DNA of 31,910 nucleotides from Candidatus Caenarcanales bacterium (GCA_022447685.1 JAKVAO010000026.1:1-31910), one strand, 5' to 3'. Counted from the first letter of the stretch, positions 7,623-16,060 are shown. A program made the numbers and translations. The notes: generated by a model from the letters alone, not told the origin.

Positions 7623-8321
7623 CTAGTTTTTGTTTTGATCTTCGTTTGGCTGATTTTGCTCAGCTTGGTTTTGTTTATTAAGTTTTGCTAGATACCCTAG
7701 GGATTCGTTGATAGCCTTCAAAGTTCTTGGGAATTCATCGCCTTCTTCATTGATTTGCGCAATAAAGCGTTGAAGATCTTTTAAGTCTTTTTCATATTGC
7801 TCAGGTTTTTCTTCGATAAACTTCTGTAATTTACTGCGATCAATACTAGTTACTGGTATTGAGTTTATAACTGTATAGAATTTTTTCACAAAATTTGAAT
7901 CAGGAGGTTCATAGTTCTTCTTTAAGGATGTTAATTCATTGTGAATTGCAGTACTTAGTCTTCTTTCTTCATCTTTATAAAAACCAGAAGACATAGTAAG
8001 TAGAAAATATTTAATCATCAATCCGGTAAGTGCACCACTACCATTAACTAGAAAAGCATTACTTTTTTTATTTTCTTCACAATTTTGGGGAAATGTGAGT
8101 AAAGAGTTAGCTCCAGTCTTTATAGTCTTGATTGGTGCTGACTTTAAAGCTTCAGACTTTGAACTTAATTGCCCCATAAGTTCTCTTTGATTGGAAAACT
8201 CAGGGGCATAACAATTTACTATTTTGCTTCCACTATTAGCGACCGTTGCACCAATTGTAGCTGCAGTAAGAGTTGGGATTATATATTCGCTTAAAATGTT
8301 TTTATGCTTTACTTGATCCAT
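7623..8321 (-). CDS. Hypothetical protein with two small-residue-rich hydrophobic segments
   Basis: A 232-residue protein. A Gly/Ala/Thr-rich hydrophobic stretch near residues 12-32 (IIPTLTAATIGATVANSGSK) and another at about 88-112 (NGSGALTGLMIKYFLLTMSSG) could be membrane-inserted or glycine-zipper-like. The rest is charged and helical (YEKDLKDLQRFIAQINEE), with an Asn/Gln-rich C-terminus. No family is recognised. The neighbour on the same strand (8349-8985) has a similar plan, a small-residue hydrophobic segment followed by an acidic helical region, so the two could be diverged members of one lineage-specific group in an operon with 27 bp between them. Confidence 0.6.
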   Translation of the reverse strand: MDQVKHKNILSEYIIPTLTAATIGATVANSGSKIVNCYAPEFSNQRELMGQLSSKSEALKSAPIKTIKTGANSLLTFPQNCEENKKSNAFLVNGSGALTGLMIKYFLLTMSSGFYKDEERRLSTAIHNELTSLKKNYEPPDSNFVKKFYTVINSIPVTSIDRSKLQKFIEEKPEQYEKDLKDLQRFIAQINEEGDEFPRTLKAINESLGYLAKLNKQNQAEQNQPNEDQNKN

Positions 8322-8348
8322 GATTTAGCTAACACACAAACAGCTAAT

Positions 8349-8985
8349 TTAATCATTCGAACTTAGTTCTTTAAGTAAGTTATTAAAACCCTTGAGGACT
8401 TCTTCTCCATATCCGTCTATAATCATTTGACGTGCTAGGTAAAAATTTAGCCTTGCATTGTCATCCTTAAAATTTATCTTTAGTGCTTGTTCTTCATTCA
8501 AAATACTATCTAAATAATCAATTAATACCTCAGCCTTATCAGGATTATCCATTAATTCTTTTATAAGTCTTAGTTTATTTTCTTCGTTATTAGGATCTTT
8601 TTTATACGTACCTAAAATATCTGCTATTCCAAAAAAGTTGTCTCCTTTTGCTATTATTAGTTCCCCCGCGATATATTCAGGATCATTACGAGCAGCTACA
8701 AATACAGTAAGACCTGAAAGAAATGCTCCAGTCACACCTCCCAATATAGTACCAATGGTTCTATAAAAAGCACTTGTAGGTATACAGTTATCTGATTTGG
8801 TTTGAGTATCTGTAGAAACTTCTTCATGAAGAAGCTTAGTTGTCTTTTCCTTATTATCTATATCTGGATTTAGACATATTTCAGATGGCGTTAAAGCTAA
8901 ACCAGTACCAAAACCTCCTAGGGAAGTTGATAAAATAACCCCTGCTGCGTGGTTTGATATAAAATTGCTTACATCCCCTCAACAT
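8349..8985 (-). pseudogene. Glycine-rich hypothetical membrane protein, broken at its start
   Basis: The coding frame is open from 8978 to the stop at 8349 and encodes about 209 residues, including STSLGGFGTGLALTPS and RTIGTILGGVTGAFLSGLTV, two Gly-rich hydrophobic segments, then a charged helical C-terminus. No ATG or GTG occurs upstream of the second segment; the first legal start is TTG at 8742-8744, which would discard a third of the protein. An ATG at 8983-8985 is one base out of frame, and removing one base within the TTGAGGGG run would join it to the frame as MLGDVSN. This suggests a recent single-base insertion or a base-call error. A TTG-started 131-residue product cannot be excluded. 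Confidence 0.5.
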
Positions 8986-9081
8986 GCTCAAAATAATACC
9001 ACCGTGTAATTACAAATTACTCCTACTTTACAAATTATTAATTTTCCCAACTCACCCACAGAACAAGCTATCATCATAAGT

Positions 9082-9357
9082 ATGAGTGATAAGGCTGAAG
9101 AAAATTCCAAGCAGGAAGAAGAAAACCCAGCAATTAAATCTTCAGATGATTTCGATAAAGAAATGGAAGAATTCTTTACCATGAGAGCTATGGAACGATC
9201 ACAAACTATCCCTACTGAAGATGGAGACTCAAGCTCCGGTGACACTTACCAAATCGAAAAAAAATGGGACGCCAAAGAATCAGCGATGTCTGGTTGTTGT
9301 ATGACTGGCTGCCACAACTGCCCCTGGGGTTATAAATTACCTTCTGAGAATCAATAG
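9082..9357 (+). CDS. Small cysteine-rich protein with CC-x2-GC-x2-CPWG motif
   Basis: A 91-residue protein: a Glu/Lys/Ser-rich, probably disordered first 65 residues, then a compact C-terminal motif SGCCMTGCHNCPWGYKLP. The CCxxGCxxCP(W/Y/F)G signature is shared with DUF5522 and with the N-terminal oxidoreductase-like (OXLD1/PF09791) families; its four cysteines could bind a metal or a cluster, but no activity is established. The start is ATG at 9082. The gene converges on the DUF4143 ATPase, and the last five codons lie within one copy of a short direct repeat that also covers the ATPase stop codon. Confidence 0.75.
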   Translation: MSDKAEENSKQEEENPAIKSSDDFDKEMEEFFTMRAMERSQTIPTEDGDSSSGDTYQIEKKWDAKESAMSGCCMTGCHNCPWGYKLPSENQ

Positions 9358-9366
9358 CTGCGTTGC
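9341..9366 (+). repeat. 26-bp direct repeat, copy 1
   Basis: CTTCTGAGAATCAATAGCTG and the following CGTTGC match copy 2 at 9471-9496 at 24 of 26 positions, exactly 130 bp away. Copy 1 contains the stop codon of the Cys-rich protein gene. Confidence 0.7.
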
Positions 9367-9470
9367 ACAAATTATTCGAAATCATCATTGACCTCAAGTC
9401 AACTCAGCTTTCTCATAATTTGCAAGCCTTGCCCTTAATCCTCATAAAGTAATTTAGAATTAGGCTGAGG

Positions 9471-9496
9471 CTTCTGAGAATCAATAACTGCCTTGC
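9471..9496 (+). repeat. 26-bp direct repeat, copy 2
   Basis: CTTCTGAGAATCAATAACTG and the following CCTTGC. It contains the stop codon of the DUF4143 ATPase (opposite strand). Only a non-coding 104 bp, without clear structure, lies between the copies. Confidence 0.7.
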
Positions 9497-10662
9497 TGAT
9501 CCAAATATTCAAATATTTTAGTCCAATGAATCGCCTCAATATCCTTAGTAAGTGCCATGGAATCCTTTCTATTACAGAGGAATAAACCTTTAGAGCCAGG
9601 CTTAAGCTTAATGAGTTTCACCAAATTACTGTAGTGATGCTTTTCAGGATCTGCTGTAATTTTTATTTCTACGAAAATAGTTTTGCCATTAATTTCTAGA
9701 ACCAAGTCTGCCTCAAGTCCATGATTATCTCTGAAGAAATATATTGGAGCTTTTTCTCCACGATTATGAAAATACTTATAAATCTCAACTATAACTAAGT
9801 TCTCAAATAAGTGACCAGCCATTACTCCTTCTCTGATCGCCCGAGCATCTCTATGACCAGTGAGATAAGCTGTGATAGCTGAATCTATAAAATAAATTTT
9901 AGGAGTTTTTATAATACGCTTACCCAAATTACTAAAGTAAGGTTGCAGCAGAAAAGCAATCTGTGATCTTTCAAGCAAACCTGTCCAGTTCTTAATCGTA
10001 AGAGCACTCACTCCAATTTCTTTAGCTATATTTGCAAAAATAATCTCCTGCGCTGTTCTAATAACAACAAGCTTGATAAATTGATCAAAGCTCCCTAGCT
10101 TATCTTCACGCAAATTCTGTTTAATATCTCTATTGATAAGGGACTCCAAATAGTTCATATACCATTTATAAGAATTACGTTTTTTTCTCAAATGCGGCTC
10201 TGGAAATAAACCTTGGGCTACTATTTCATGCCAAAGTGGCGTATCTCCCTCAGTATAAAGTTCTTCAATACTAAACGGAGTTAAAGAAGCTATAGCAAGT
10301 CTCCCAGCAAGACTTTCAAAAACCCCAGACATTAAATCAAATTGCTCGGAACCTGTAAGAATAAAAGAGCCATAGTCTCTATTATTATCAACAGCCATTT
10401 TTATATATGAAAATAAATTCGGTGCATTTTGAATTTCATCAATAATGATTGGCTTCTTATGATAAGCAAGAAATAATTCAGGATCGTCTTTAGCTTGCGC
10501 CCTAAGCCTGAGATCATCTAGGCTAATGTACTTATAATCAGGAAAAAGCTTTTTAAGTAATGTTGACTTTCCAGATTGCCTAGGTCCAGTTAACAATAGC
10601 ACTGGAGCTTCTTGCACGGTCTCAAGTAAAGAATCACTTAATTTTCGTACAACGTACTTCAT
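9481..10662 (-). CDS. AAA ATPase with DUF4143 C-terminal domain
   Basis: A complete 393-residue member of the AAA_14/DUF4143 group. Walker A is GPRQSGKST (residues 26-34), Walker B is PIIIDEIQN (about 70-78), and sensor motif LTGSEQF and SLAGRLAIASLTPFS follow. The C-terminal part (from about residue 190) carries the DUF4143 region with KIYFIDSAITAYLTG and the nuclease-like strand LEADLVLEINGKTIFVEIK, reminiscent of PD-(D/E)XK folds (D and ExK). These proteins are abundant in genomes rich in mobile elements; their role is unsettled. The gene stands alone, converges on the Cys-rich gene and has a truncated relative at 57-551. Confidence 0.9.
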   Translation of the reverse strand: MKYVVRKLSDSLLETVQEAPVLLLTGPRQSGKSTLLKKLFPDYKYISLDDLRLRAQAKDDPELFLAYHKKPIIIDEIQNAPNLFSYIKMAVDNNRDYGSFILTGSEQFDLMSGVFESLAGRLAIASLTPFSIEELYTEGDTPLWHEIVAQGLFPEPHLRKKRNSYKWYMNYLESLINRDIKQNLREDKLGSFDQFIKLVVIRTAQEIIFANIAKEIGVSALTIKNWTGLLERSQIAFLLQPYFSNLGKRIIKTPKIYFIDSAITAYLTGHRDARAIREGVMAGHLFENLVIVEIYKYFHNRGEKAPIYFFRDNHGLEADLVLEINGKTIFVEIKITADPEKHHYSNLVKLIKLKPGSKGLFLCNRKDSMALTKDIEAIHWTKIFEYLDQQGSY

Positions 10663-10708
10663 AATAATATTGTACCAAAATCAAGTTGCTTTTAACTTAT
10701 GTACAAAA

Positions 10709-11248
10709 TTACTTACTATTAGCAGTAGCCCACTCTTTAATTCCTGGAACTTTAGCATCCAAGAACTTCATGAAGCCACCTTTAAGAATAAATTCTTTCT
10801 TCAATTTATCTAGTTCAAACTTATATTCTTTGCCTGCAACAGTTAAAACTTGAGTTTCAACATCAAGATCTAAAACCGTTTCATCGTTACAAGCTTGACT
10901 AATTTCTTCGATTTGTTCAACTGTTAACTTAACTGGAACAACACCGTTGTTATAACAATTCTCTTCAAAAATTCTTGCAAAGCTAGCAGCAATAACAACC
11001 TGAAAACCTCTATCCAGAATAGCCCAAACAGCATGTTCACGCGATGAACCACAACCAAAATTCTCTAAAGTGATAATAAACTTAGCGTTTTCATGAGTGA
11101 TCGCATCCAAAGGATTATCAGGAACATCCTCGAAAAGAAACTTACCTAAGCCATCTTTACTGATACCAGTAAGGTGCCTTGCTGGAATGATTTGATCAGT
11201 ATCTATGTTAGATTTAAGAACTTTAAGTAAATTTCCACTCATTTTCAT
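10709..11248 (-). CDS. leuD: 3-isopropylmalate dehydratase small subunit
   Basis: The swivelling small subunit of isopropylmalate isomerase, which with the Fe-S large subunit LeuC converts 2- to 3-isopropylmalate in leucine synthesis. Family motifs are SNIDTDQIIPARHL near the start, then NFGCGSSREHAVWAI, which holds the substrate-binding loop, and the SFARIFEENCYNNG segment. I place the start at ATG 11246-11248 (179 residues); a second ATG two codons later fits the family equally well, and a TTG at 11264-11266 would add six non-conserved residues. It follows kdsC on the same strand by 28 bp. leuC is not in the window. A homoaconitase-type small subunit is an alternative that sequence alone cannot rule out. 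Confidence 0.9.
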   Translation of the reverse strand: MKMSGNLLKVLKSNIDTDQIIPARHLTGISKDGLGKFLFEDVPDNPLDAITHENAKFIITLENFGCGSSREHAVWAILDRGFQVVIAASFARIFEENCYNNGVVPVKLTVEQIEEISQACNDETVLDLDVETQVLTVAGKEYKFELDKLKKEFILKGGFMKFLDAKVPGIKEWATANSK

Positions 11249-11276
11249 GAGTATTAATTTTAGCAAAATTAGCTTT

Positions 11277-11798
11277 CTAACTCAAAGGAATTTTCCCTTG
11301 CATAGCAAGAATTAGATCTATAAACTCTCTTGCAGCGCCATGTCCACCAGCACGTTCTGTGATGTAATGTATATGTTTAAAAACAGAATAATGAGACTCT
11401 GGTGGGCAAGCTGAAAGTCCAGCAAGCTCAAGTACAGTAACATCTATACTGTCATCACCAATAAAAGCAAATTCTTCAAATTTAAGTTCATGACGCGCCA
11501 AGAGATCATGGACGCAGGAAAGTTTATCTTCAACACCAACATGAATTTCTTCTAAACCTAAGTCAGTACAGCGATTAATAGTATGCTCGCTATGGCGAGC
11601 TGAAACTACTGCAACTTTGATACCAAACTGCATAGCAAGTTTCATGCCAAGACCATCTAAAGCAAAAAATCTTTTCACAAGTTCACCTTCTTTCCCTATG
11701 AAAAGCGAACCATCGGTGAGCACTCCATCTACATCAAAGCCAATCATCTTAATCTTCTCAGCTCTTGCTTTTAATCTATCGGATATTTTTTCGAACAT
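11277..11798 (-). CDS. kdsC: 3-deoxy-D-manno-octulosonate 8-phosphate phosphatase (HAD family)
   Basis: A 173-residue C0-type HAD phosphatase that makes Kdo from Kdo 8-phosphate for the lipopolysaccharide inner core. Motif I is FDVDGVLTDG (residues 21-30, with nucleophile Asp22 and acid/base Asp24), motif II is VAVVSAR, and motif IV is FIGDDSID. The C-terminal AGGHGAAREFIDLIL is the characteristic KdsC tail that reaches the neighbouring subunit's active site. Length is typical for the stand-alone tetrameric enzyme. With lpxC nearby it indicates an LPS-bearing outer membrane. It is likely co-transcribed with leuD. Confidence 0.93.
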   Translation of the reverse strand: MFEKISDRLKARAEKIKMIGFDVDGVLTDGSLFIGKEGELVKRFFALDGLGMKLAMQFGIKVAVVSARHSEHTINRCTDLGLEEIHVGVEDKLSCVHDLLARHELKFEEFAFIGDDSIDVTVLELAGLSACPPESHYSVFKHIHYITERAGGHGAAREFIDLILAMQGKIPLS

Positions 11799-11961
11799 AA
11801 ACTATTTATTACCAGATCATATCATAAGCTGGATTACCCAATGAGCAAGTGATTTTGTTCTGATAGTTAGTGCGATAACTATAGAAGCTTTAAATAAAAT
11901 CGTGCAAAGTTCAAGATAATTGTATTAGAATCTTATTTTATCAGCAATGCATATTTAAATA

Positions 11962-14307
11962 ATGAAGACTCCAAAACTAGTAGATATAAAAGAAAGGACC
12001 CAAAGTTTTCTGAAAAACAAGATTATTGGGCAGAGCTTTTTGTCAGACGAGACTAAGGAAAAAATTCAGGAACTACTCTCTCAAAACATTATGCGTATTC
12101 CTGATATAGATGGATCAAGCATTTATCCATTTCCAGAAAGCTTATCTAACGCATATGATAATTTAACTCAAGTTATTTCCCCCAGGAAGCTTGCCGTAAA
12201 AAACGAACTGCTATACCCTGTTGCAAAAACTTATTTTGTCGATAAAGGAAATGAATCCTTAGAAGACGTTTTGGATGCTTACCAAAAGTTATTTAATTCA
12301 TCTAAAGAACACCAGACCATATACAGTAAGCGAGAATATACAGATATTCTTTTGTATATTATAGACTCAAATTTAGTTCAGAATAAACTGAAAGAAAAAA
12401 CCGCAAAGATTATTCTAAATGATGTTTTAGGGGCAACTCTACTTAGCCTTGAGCAATTAAATTCAATGACTGAATCTTCTAGTACAGATAAAGAATACAA
12501 AAGATGCATTTATAGTTTGCACAGACTAACTGAAGATATCAAGGAAAAATCTATTTATAAAAAATTATTTTTAAGCTGCAATGACGGAAACTTAAACAAA
12601 AATACAGATACAAAAGAATTACTCAAAAATATAAAAGAAGAGCTGGCTAAATATAAGTTCGAAACAAAGAGTTCAGCTGTTAGAAATAAACATAAAATGA
12701 TTAATGAATCAATTGATACAGTTCTCCAAAATACTGAAAATAGAGATAAATATCAGCAAAATATCTCTAATGCCAAAACTCGAATAAATAACTGGTCCAA
12801 AGCCTCACTCAAGCCAGCCATGTTTTCACTTGCAACTGGTGTAACCATGCTTGCAGGTTCACAAGCTGCAGATAGCAGTTTAGGTTCAAGCTTCGAGATT
12901 ATCTGCCCCTCCAAACTACCTGTACATGAACAAGTAACTGATTCGAGAGTAATCAAAAAACATCCAATTCATATAAGCAGAAGTTCATTTGAGTGGAACC
13001 GTTTTATTCCTGCGCGTGATAATACTAAAGCTATTGCAGAGCTATTAAAAGAAGATCCTTATAAAAATGACACATTAGCTTTTCTTGAAAATATTTATCA
13101 AAATTCAAATGACCCGGTAAAAGTTAAAAAAGCTGAATTACTTTTAAAATACTTATCTGAAGCAGGTTTAGATAGGAAAACTATAACTGATGAAGAAAGT
13201 ATAAGTAGGGAAGCTTCTGAATTAGAGGACCCTCAATTTCAAGAAATTCTTTCCACATTAGCTAAACTCGTAAAAGATCCTTCCTCCTTAAATAGAAATG
13301 ATTTAATGGAATTCAAGCACAACATGCGCTTAAATCTAGGAGCTGAACAGAATTATGATAATTTCTATACCAAAAAACAAGAATTTATCAAGCTACAAAA
13401 CTTCCTTAGAGAATTTGTTCCAGATAAGGATAAGAGTTCTTATCATATTAATTTTCTTCTTCAGACAACCATTGATGAGTTTTACAGACATCATGGTGGA
13501 AAAAAACAGCTAAAAGCTAACATAGAATCTCTTCAGTCTTTTGTCCAAAAATATACAGAGGAAAGACCGGAGTGGCAGACCTTAATAAATTTAAGTGAAT
13601 TAACTAAAAAAACTTTTGAAAATAAAAAGCACAGTGCTGCTGAAAGACAAAAACTCCGCTATTTAACTGATTATATAAGGAGTAAAGCCCTGAAACGAAC
13701 TTACAGTGAAACATTTTATGATTACATCACCAATCTAGTAGCTTCTAAGAATTTTGTTGATAGCTTTATTCAATTTAAGGGTCTAACTGACAATAGCTTA
13801 CTAGAAATGATGGAAGAAGATTATTCTCTAAGAGAAAATAAAGAATCAGGTCGAGAATATAATGATAGACTCGCTAGTAATGATATTCAAAATATTTTCT
13901 TGGATTTAGAAAATAAATTATCTAATGACTTTAATTTAGAAAGAAGAAATAATTTATCACTTGTCGAATTTAGCGATTCCTTTGATTATGGTCCTCAGCA
14001 GCAATGGACTAGTTTAGGAGCTAAAGCCACTCAAAGTCTCTATAAAATTCAAAGCAAGGATGCTTGTGATTATAAAGATACGACTTGGGCTTTAGACATT
14101 AAAGTTCCTAAGAAAGAAGCCATTAGTTCTAATTTGCTTCGTGAGCTTGGAGATAAATTAGAAGTTCATTTAGATACTTATAATGAGGAATTAAGAACTA
14201 AATATCAGGACTTAGAGGTAATCCCACAATTCGAGCATAACTATGAAACTGAGGAAGATAAAGATTTTTATATAATCAGAGTAACCCTTTCAAGAGACGT
14301 TCATTAG
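11962..14307 (+). CDS. Large hypothetical helical protein (781 residues)
   Basis: I do not recognise this protein. It is Lys/Glu/Asn-rich and predicted to be mainly helical throughout. One less polar stretch lies at about residues 284-306 (PAMFSLATGVTMLAGSQAA), too weak to be a confident membrane helix and far from the N-terminus, so no signal peptide. The N-terminal 280 residues and the C-terminal 470 look like two helical regions joined by this segment. The C-terminus (about 680-781) has strand-like runs such as TTWALDIKVPKK and DFYIIRVTLSRD, the pattern of a small alpha/beta domain, distantly suggestive of a degenerate histidine-kinase ATPase end but without its motifs. Isolated transcription unit. 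Confidence 0.75.
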   Translation: MKTPKLVDIKERTQSFLKNKIIGQSFLSDETKEKIQELLSQNIMRIPDIDGSSIYPFPESLSNAYDNLTQVISPRKLAVKNELLYPVAKTYFVDKGNESLEDVLDAYQKLFNSSKEHQTIYSKREYTDILLYIIDSNLVQNKLKEKTAKIILNDVLGATLLSLEQLNSMTESSSTDKEYKRCIYSLHRLTEDIKEKSIYKKLFLSCNDGNLNKNTDTKELLKNIKEELAKYKFETKSSAVRNKHKMINESIDTVLQNTENRDKYQQNISNAKTRINNWSKASLKPAMFSLATGVTMLAGSQAADSSLGSSFEIICPSKLPVHEQVTDSRVIKKHPIHISRSSFEWNRFIPARDNTKAIAELLKEDPYKNDTLAFLENIYQNSNDPVKVKKAELLLKYLSEAGLDRKTITDEESISREASELEDPQFQEILSTLAKLVKDPSSLNRNDLMEFKHNMRLNLGAEQNYDNFYTKKQEFIKLQNFLREFVPDKDKSSYHINFLLQTTIDEFYRHHGGKKQLKANIESLQSFVQKYTEERPEWQTLINLSELTKKTFENKKHSAAERQKLRYLTDYIRSKALKRTYSETFYDYITNLVASKNFVDSFIQFKGLTDNSLLEMMEEDYSLRENKESGREYNDRLASNDIQNIFLDLENKLSNDFNLERRNNLSLVEFSDSFDYGPQQQWTSLGAKATQSLYKIQSKDACDYKDTTWALDIKVPKKEAISSNLLRELGDKLEVHLDTYNEELRTKYQDLEVIPQFEHNYETEEDKDFYIIRVTLSRDVH

Positions 14308-14322
14308 GTTTATATGACCAAA

Positions 14323-15057
14323 CTAATTCACATTCAAATCTATAGCTTCAAGTAAATCAATAGAACCAATATTTTTATTTACTTTTTTCCCCGAAACCTC
14401 TAAGGATAAAGTTACCGGGATCTTTGCAGATTCAGGGAATTCATCATAACTTACAGTACTAATTATAATTTTGTCATTAATTAATTCTGCAGGAACATCA
14501 TTGACGTATATCGCATCTAGATTATCTTCTAGATTAAAACCATAGGTCTCAATATCACCAATACTGATTAACATTGACTTAGAATAAATGCGTGGATTCG
14601 GTCCAATAATCCTAGCTTTGCTAATTCCAAGGAAAGGTAATTGTTCTTCTTTCTTGATAATTTTCAATCTAGAACTAATCAGGCTAGTATCAATTTCTTG
14701 AGAGAAATCAGCAATATATTCAATATTTGCAACACTTAAACCAATATCATTGAAATAGTTTTTTCTATCAATCTTGCCATGAATATTAATCTGAGACTTA
14801 GCTTTTGCTTTATTCTTCAGAAAAATATTTATTAGAGAAGCTTGTTTATTTACGCTAACGAAAAAAGCTTCATTACCGCTGATACTAATTTCTTCATTCA
14901 GTTCCGCACTTAGTTCAGGTTCGATTTTAAGTAAAATCTTAAGTGCTGCTATTTTGTCTAAGTTCGGTCCAGAAAGATTCAAAAGAAATTCATCAGCCCG
15001 AACCTCAGATGAGCAAAGTAAAAAAATAATTAGTATCAATGAAAAAAATTTATTCAT
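14323..15057 (-). CDS. Exported hypothetical protein, beta-rich
   Basis: A 244-residue protein with a clear signal peptide: Lys near the N-terminus, hydrophobic core FFSLILIIFLLCSS, and a cleavage site after EVRA, before DEFLL. The mature protein is rich in alternating strands. The first half (SISGNEAFFVSVNKQASLIN) resembles cohesin-like or other Ig-like secreted domains, and the second half (ISIGDIETYGFNLEDNL through SAKIPVTLSLEVSGKK) resembles an IPT/TIG-like Ig domain. Both are fold-level impressions. It starts 5 bp after the lpxC stop, so it is the second gene of an lpxC operon, consistent with an envelope location. Confidence 0.7.
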   Translation of the reverse strand: MNKFFSLILIIFLLCSSEVRADEFLLNLSGPNLDKIAALKILLKIEPELSAELNEEISISGNEAFFVSVNKQASLINIFLKNKAKAKSQINIHGKIDRKNYFNDIGLSVANIEYIADFSQEIDTSLISSRLKIIKKEEQLPFLGISKARIIGPNPRIYSKSMLISIGDIETYGFNLEDNLDAIYVNDVPAELINDKIIISTVSYDEFPESAKIPVTLSLEVSGKKVNKNIGSIDLLEAIDLNVN

Positions 15058-15062
15058 ATATT

Positions 15063-15869
15063 TTAAATATTTTGCTCACGAATAGCTTTAGCAAGAAGTG
15101 AATTCAAATGATGACCTCCTTGATTACTTATAATTTCCATTTTAATTAGTAAAGGGTTAATTCCAGACAGATAAAGATCTCCTATCAAATCCAAAACCTT
15201 ATGTCTAGAAGGCTCATCTGCAAATCTAAGTGGCATTGTAAAATCATCTTCAGTAATCCCAACTATCCAACCACTTAAACCAAGCATTTGGTTTTCCATC
15301 TCAGTACTAAAAGTTCTTGCATCAGTAATATCTTCTATAGGATTTACCCCTAACTGCCAAGTAAAGCTCTGCTTACCAATCTTTGGATGATTCCAATCCA
15401 TAAGATAAGTAGCCTTAAAATTCTCATCACTTGGCTTCGCGATAATATACCTATGAGGCTTTTCAGGGTCAACAATTTTGATCTCTTCTTTCAAACTGAG
15501 ACTTGAGTTAAAAGCTTCGCCCGGAACTAAATTCTTTTCCTTGAAAAGATCAAGCCATAATTTCGATGATCCATCACCAAAAGGCAATTCTTCATCACTA
15601 AGATCAACATCCACGTGATTTAAATTAATCAGAGCCGCTCCTGCCATAAAATGCTCTGTAAGACAAATAGTATTAACACCGTTACTTAGAACTGTGTTTC
15701 TCTGAGTTGAACTAATACTATCTACATTTGCTGGAACCAGTTCTGAACCATTCACAGAGAATCTAATTCCCGCAGCTTCATTAGCTTTAATTTCAGCTTT
15801 AATCTGCTGTCTGCTTATTAATCCTTTCGACTCAAGATCAATATTCTCTTTTAGCAAGCTTGAACTCAT
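15063..15869 (-). CDS. lpxC: UDP-3-O-acyl-N-acetylglucosamine deacetylase
   Basis: The zinc deacetylase that commits UDP-3-O-acyl-GlcNAc to lipid A. Ligands and catalytic residues are in place: CLTEHFMAGAAL (Glu72, His73), RHKVLDLIGDL (His223, Asp227) and the C-terminal GGHHLNSLL, whose His replaces the catalytic His of SGHALNN. ELPFGDGSS and DARTF are also conserved. At 268 residues it is a little short compared with about 300 in proteobacteria. The N-terminal GVGLHTG loop that normally contacts substrate is changed to KGLISRQQ, which is odd. ATG at 15867-15869. Followed by an exported protein gene; fabZ and lpxA are not adjacent. Confidence 0.9.
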   Translation of the reverse strand: MSSSLLKENIDLESKGLISRQQIKAEIKANEAAGIRFSVNGSELVPANVDSISSTQRNTVLSNGVNTICLTEHFMAGAALINLNHVDVDLSDEELPFGDGSSKLWLDLFKEKNLVPGEAFNSSLSLKEEIKIVDPEKPHRYIIAKPSDENFKATYLMDWNHPKIGKQSFTWQLGVNPIEDITDARTFSTEMENQMLGLSGWIVGITEDDFTMPLRFADEPSRHKVLDLIGDLYLSGINPLLIKMEIISNQGGHHLNSLLAKAIREQNI

Positions 15870-15940
15870 TAACTTAATTATACTAATGCCTTAGCTTAAT
15901 AAAATAATTTTGAAAAAAATCTTATTTTTTTTGTCAGTAA

Positions 15941-15969
15941 TTATAAGATTTGTAGCTTTGCATGATAAA
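15941..15969 (+). promoter_or_regulatory. Candidate promoter of the tRNA gene
   Basis: TTATAA at 15941-15946 and GATAAA at 15964-15969 are separated by 17 bp and end 14 bp before the mature tRNA 5' end, a suitable distance. Each hexamer matches the sigma-70 consensus at four of six positions. Confidence 0.4.
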
Positions 15970-15983
15970 ATCAAATTCTCTTT

Positions 15984-16060
15984 GGCTGGATAGCTCAGTT
16001 GGCTAGAGCGGAGGATTCATACCCCTCAGGTCGGCGGTTCGAGCCCGCCTCCAGCTACCA
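15984..16060 (+). tRNA. tRNA-Met (anticodon CAT)
   Basis: A 77-nt cloverleaf with encoded CCA. The acceptor is GGCTGGA paired with TCCAGCT (first pair G-U), the D-arm is GCTC/GAGC with AGTTGGCTA loop, the anticodon loop is TTCATAC, and the T-arm is GGCGG TTCGAGC CCGCC. The anticodon stem GAGGA/CCCTC has an A-C mismatch at its last pair (31-39). The lack of three G-C pairs next to the anticodon loop argues against initiator tRNA. An elongator Met is most likely; a tRNA-Ile2 with lysidine-modified CAT cannot be excluded from sequence alone. Confidence 0.92.

Noticed and set aside
7600..7640. Rho-independent terminator between prfA and the converging gene
   Set aside because: Only a weak 5-bp stem with mismatched-type pairs is present and there is no proper U-run following it.
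8988..9397. Minus-strand frames over the Cys-rich gene
   Set aside because: The plus-strand frame has a recognisable CCxxGCxxCPWG motif; the reverse frames have none.
11264..11266. TTG start for leuD, six codons upstream
   Set aside because: ATG at 11246-11248 or 11240-11242 fits the family N-terminus; the extra residues are not conserved in LeuD.
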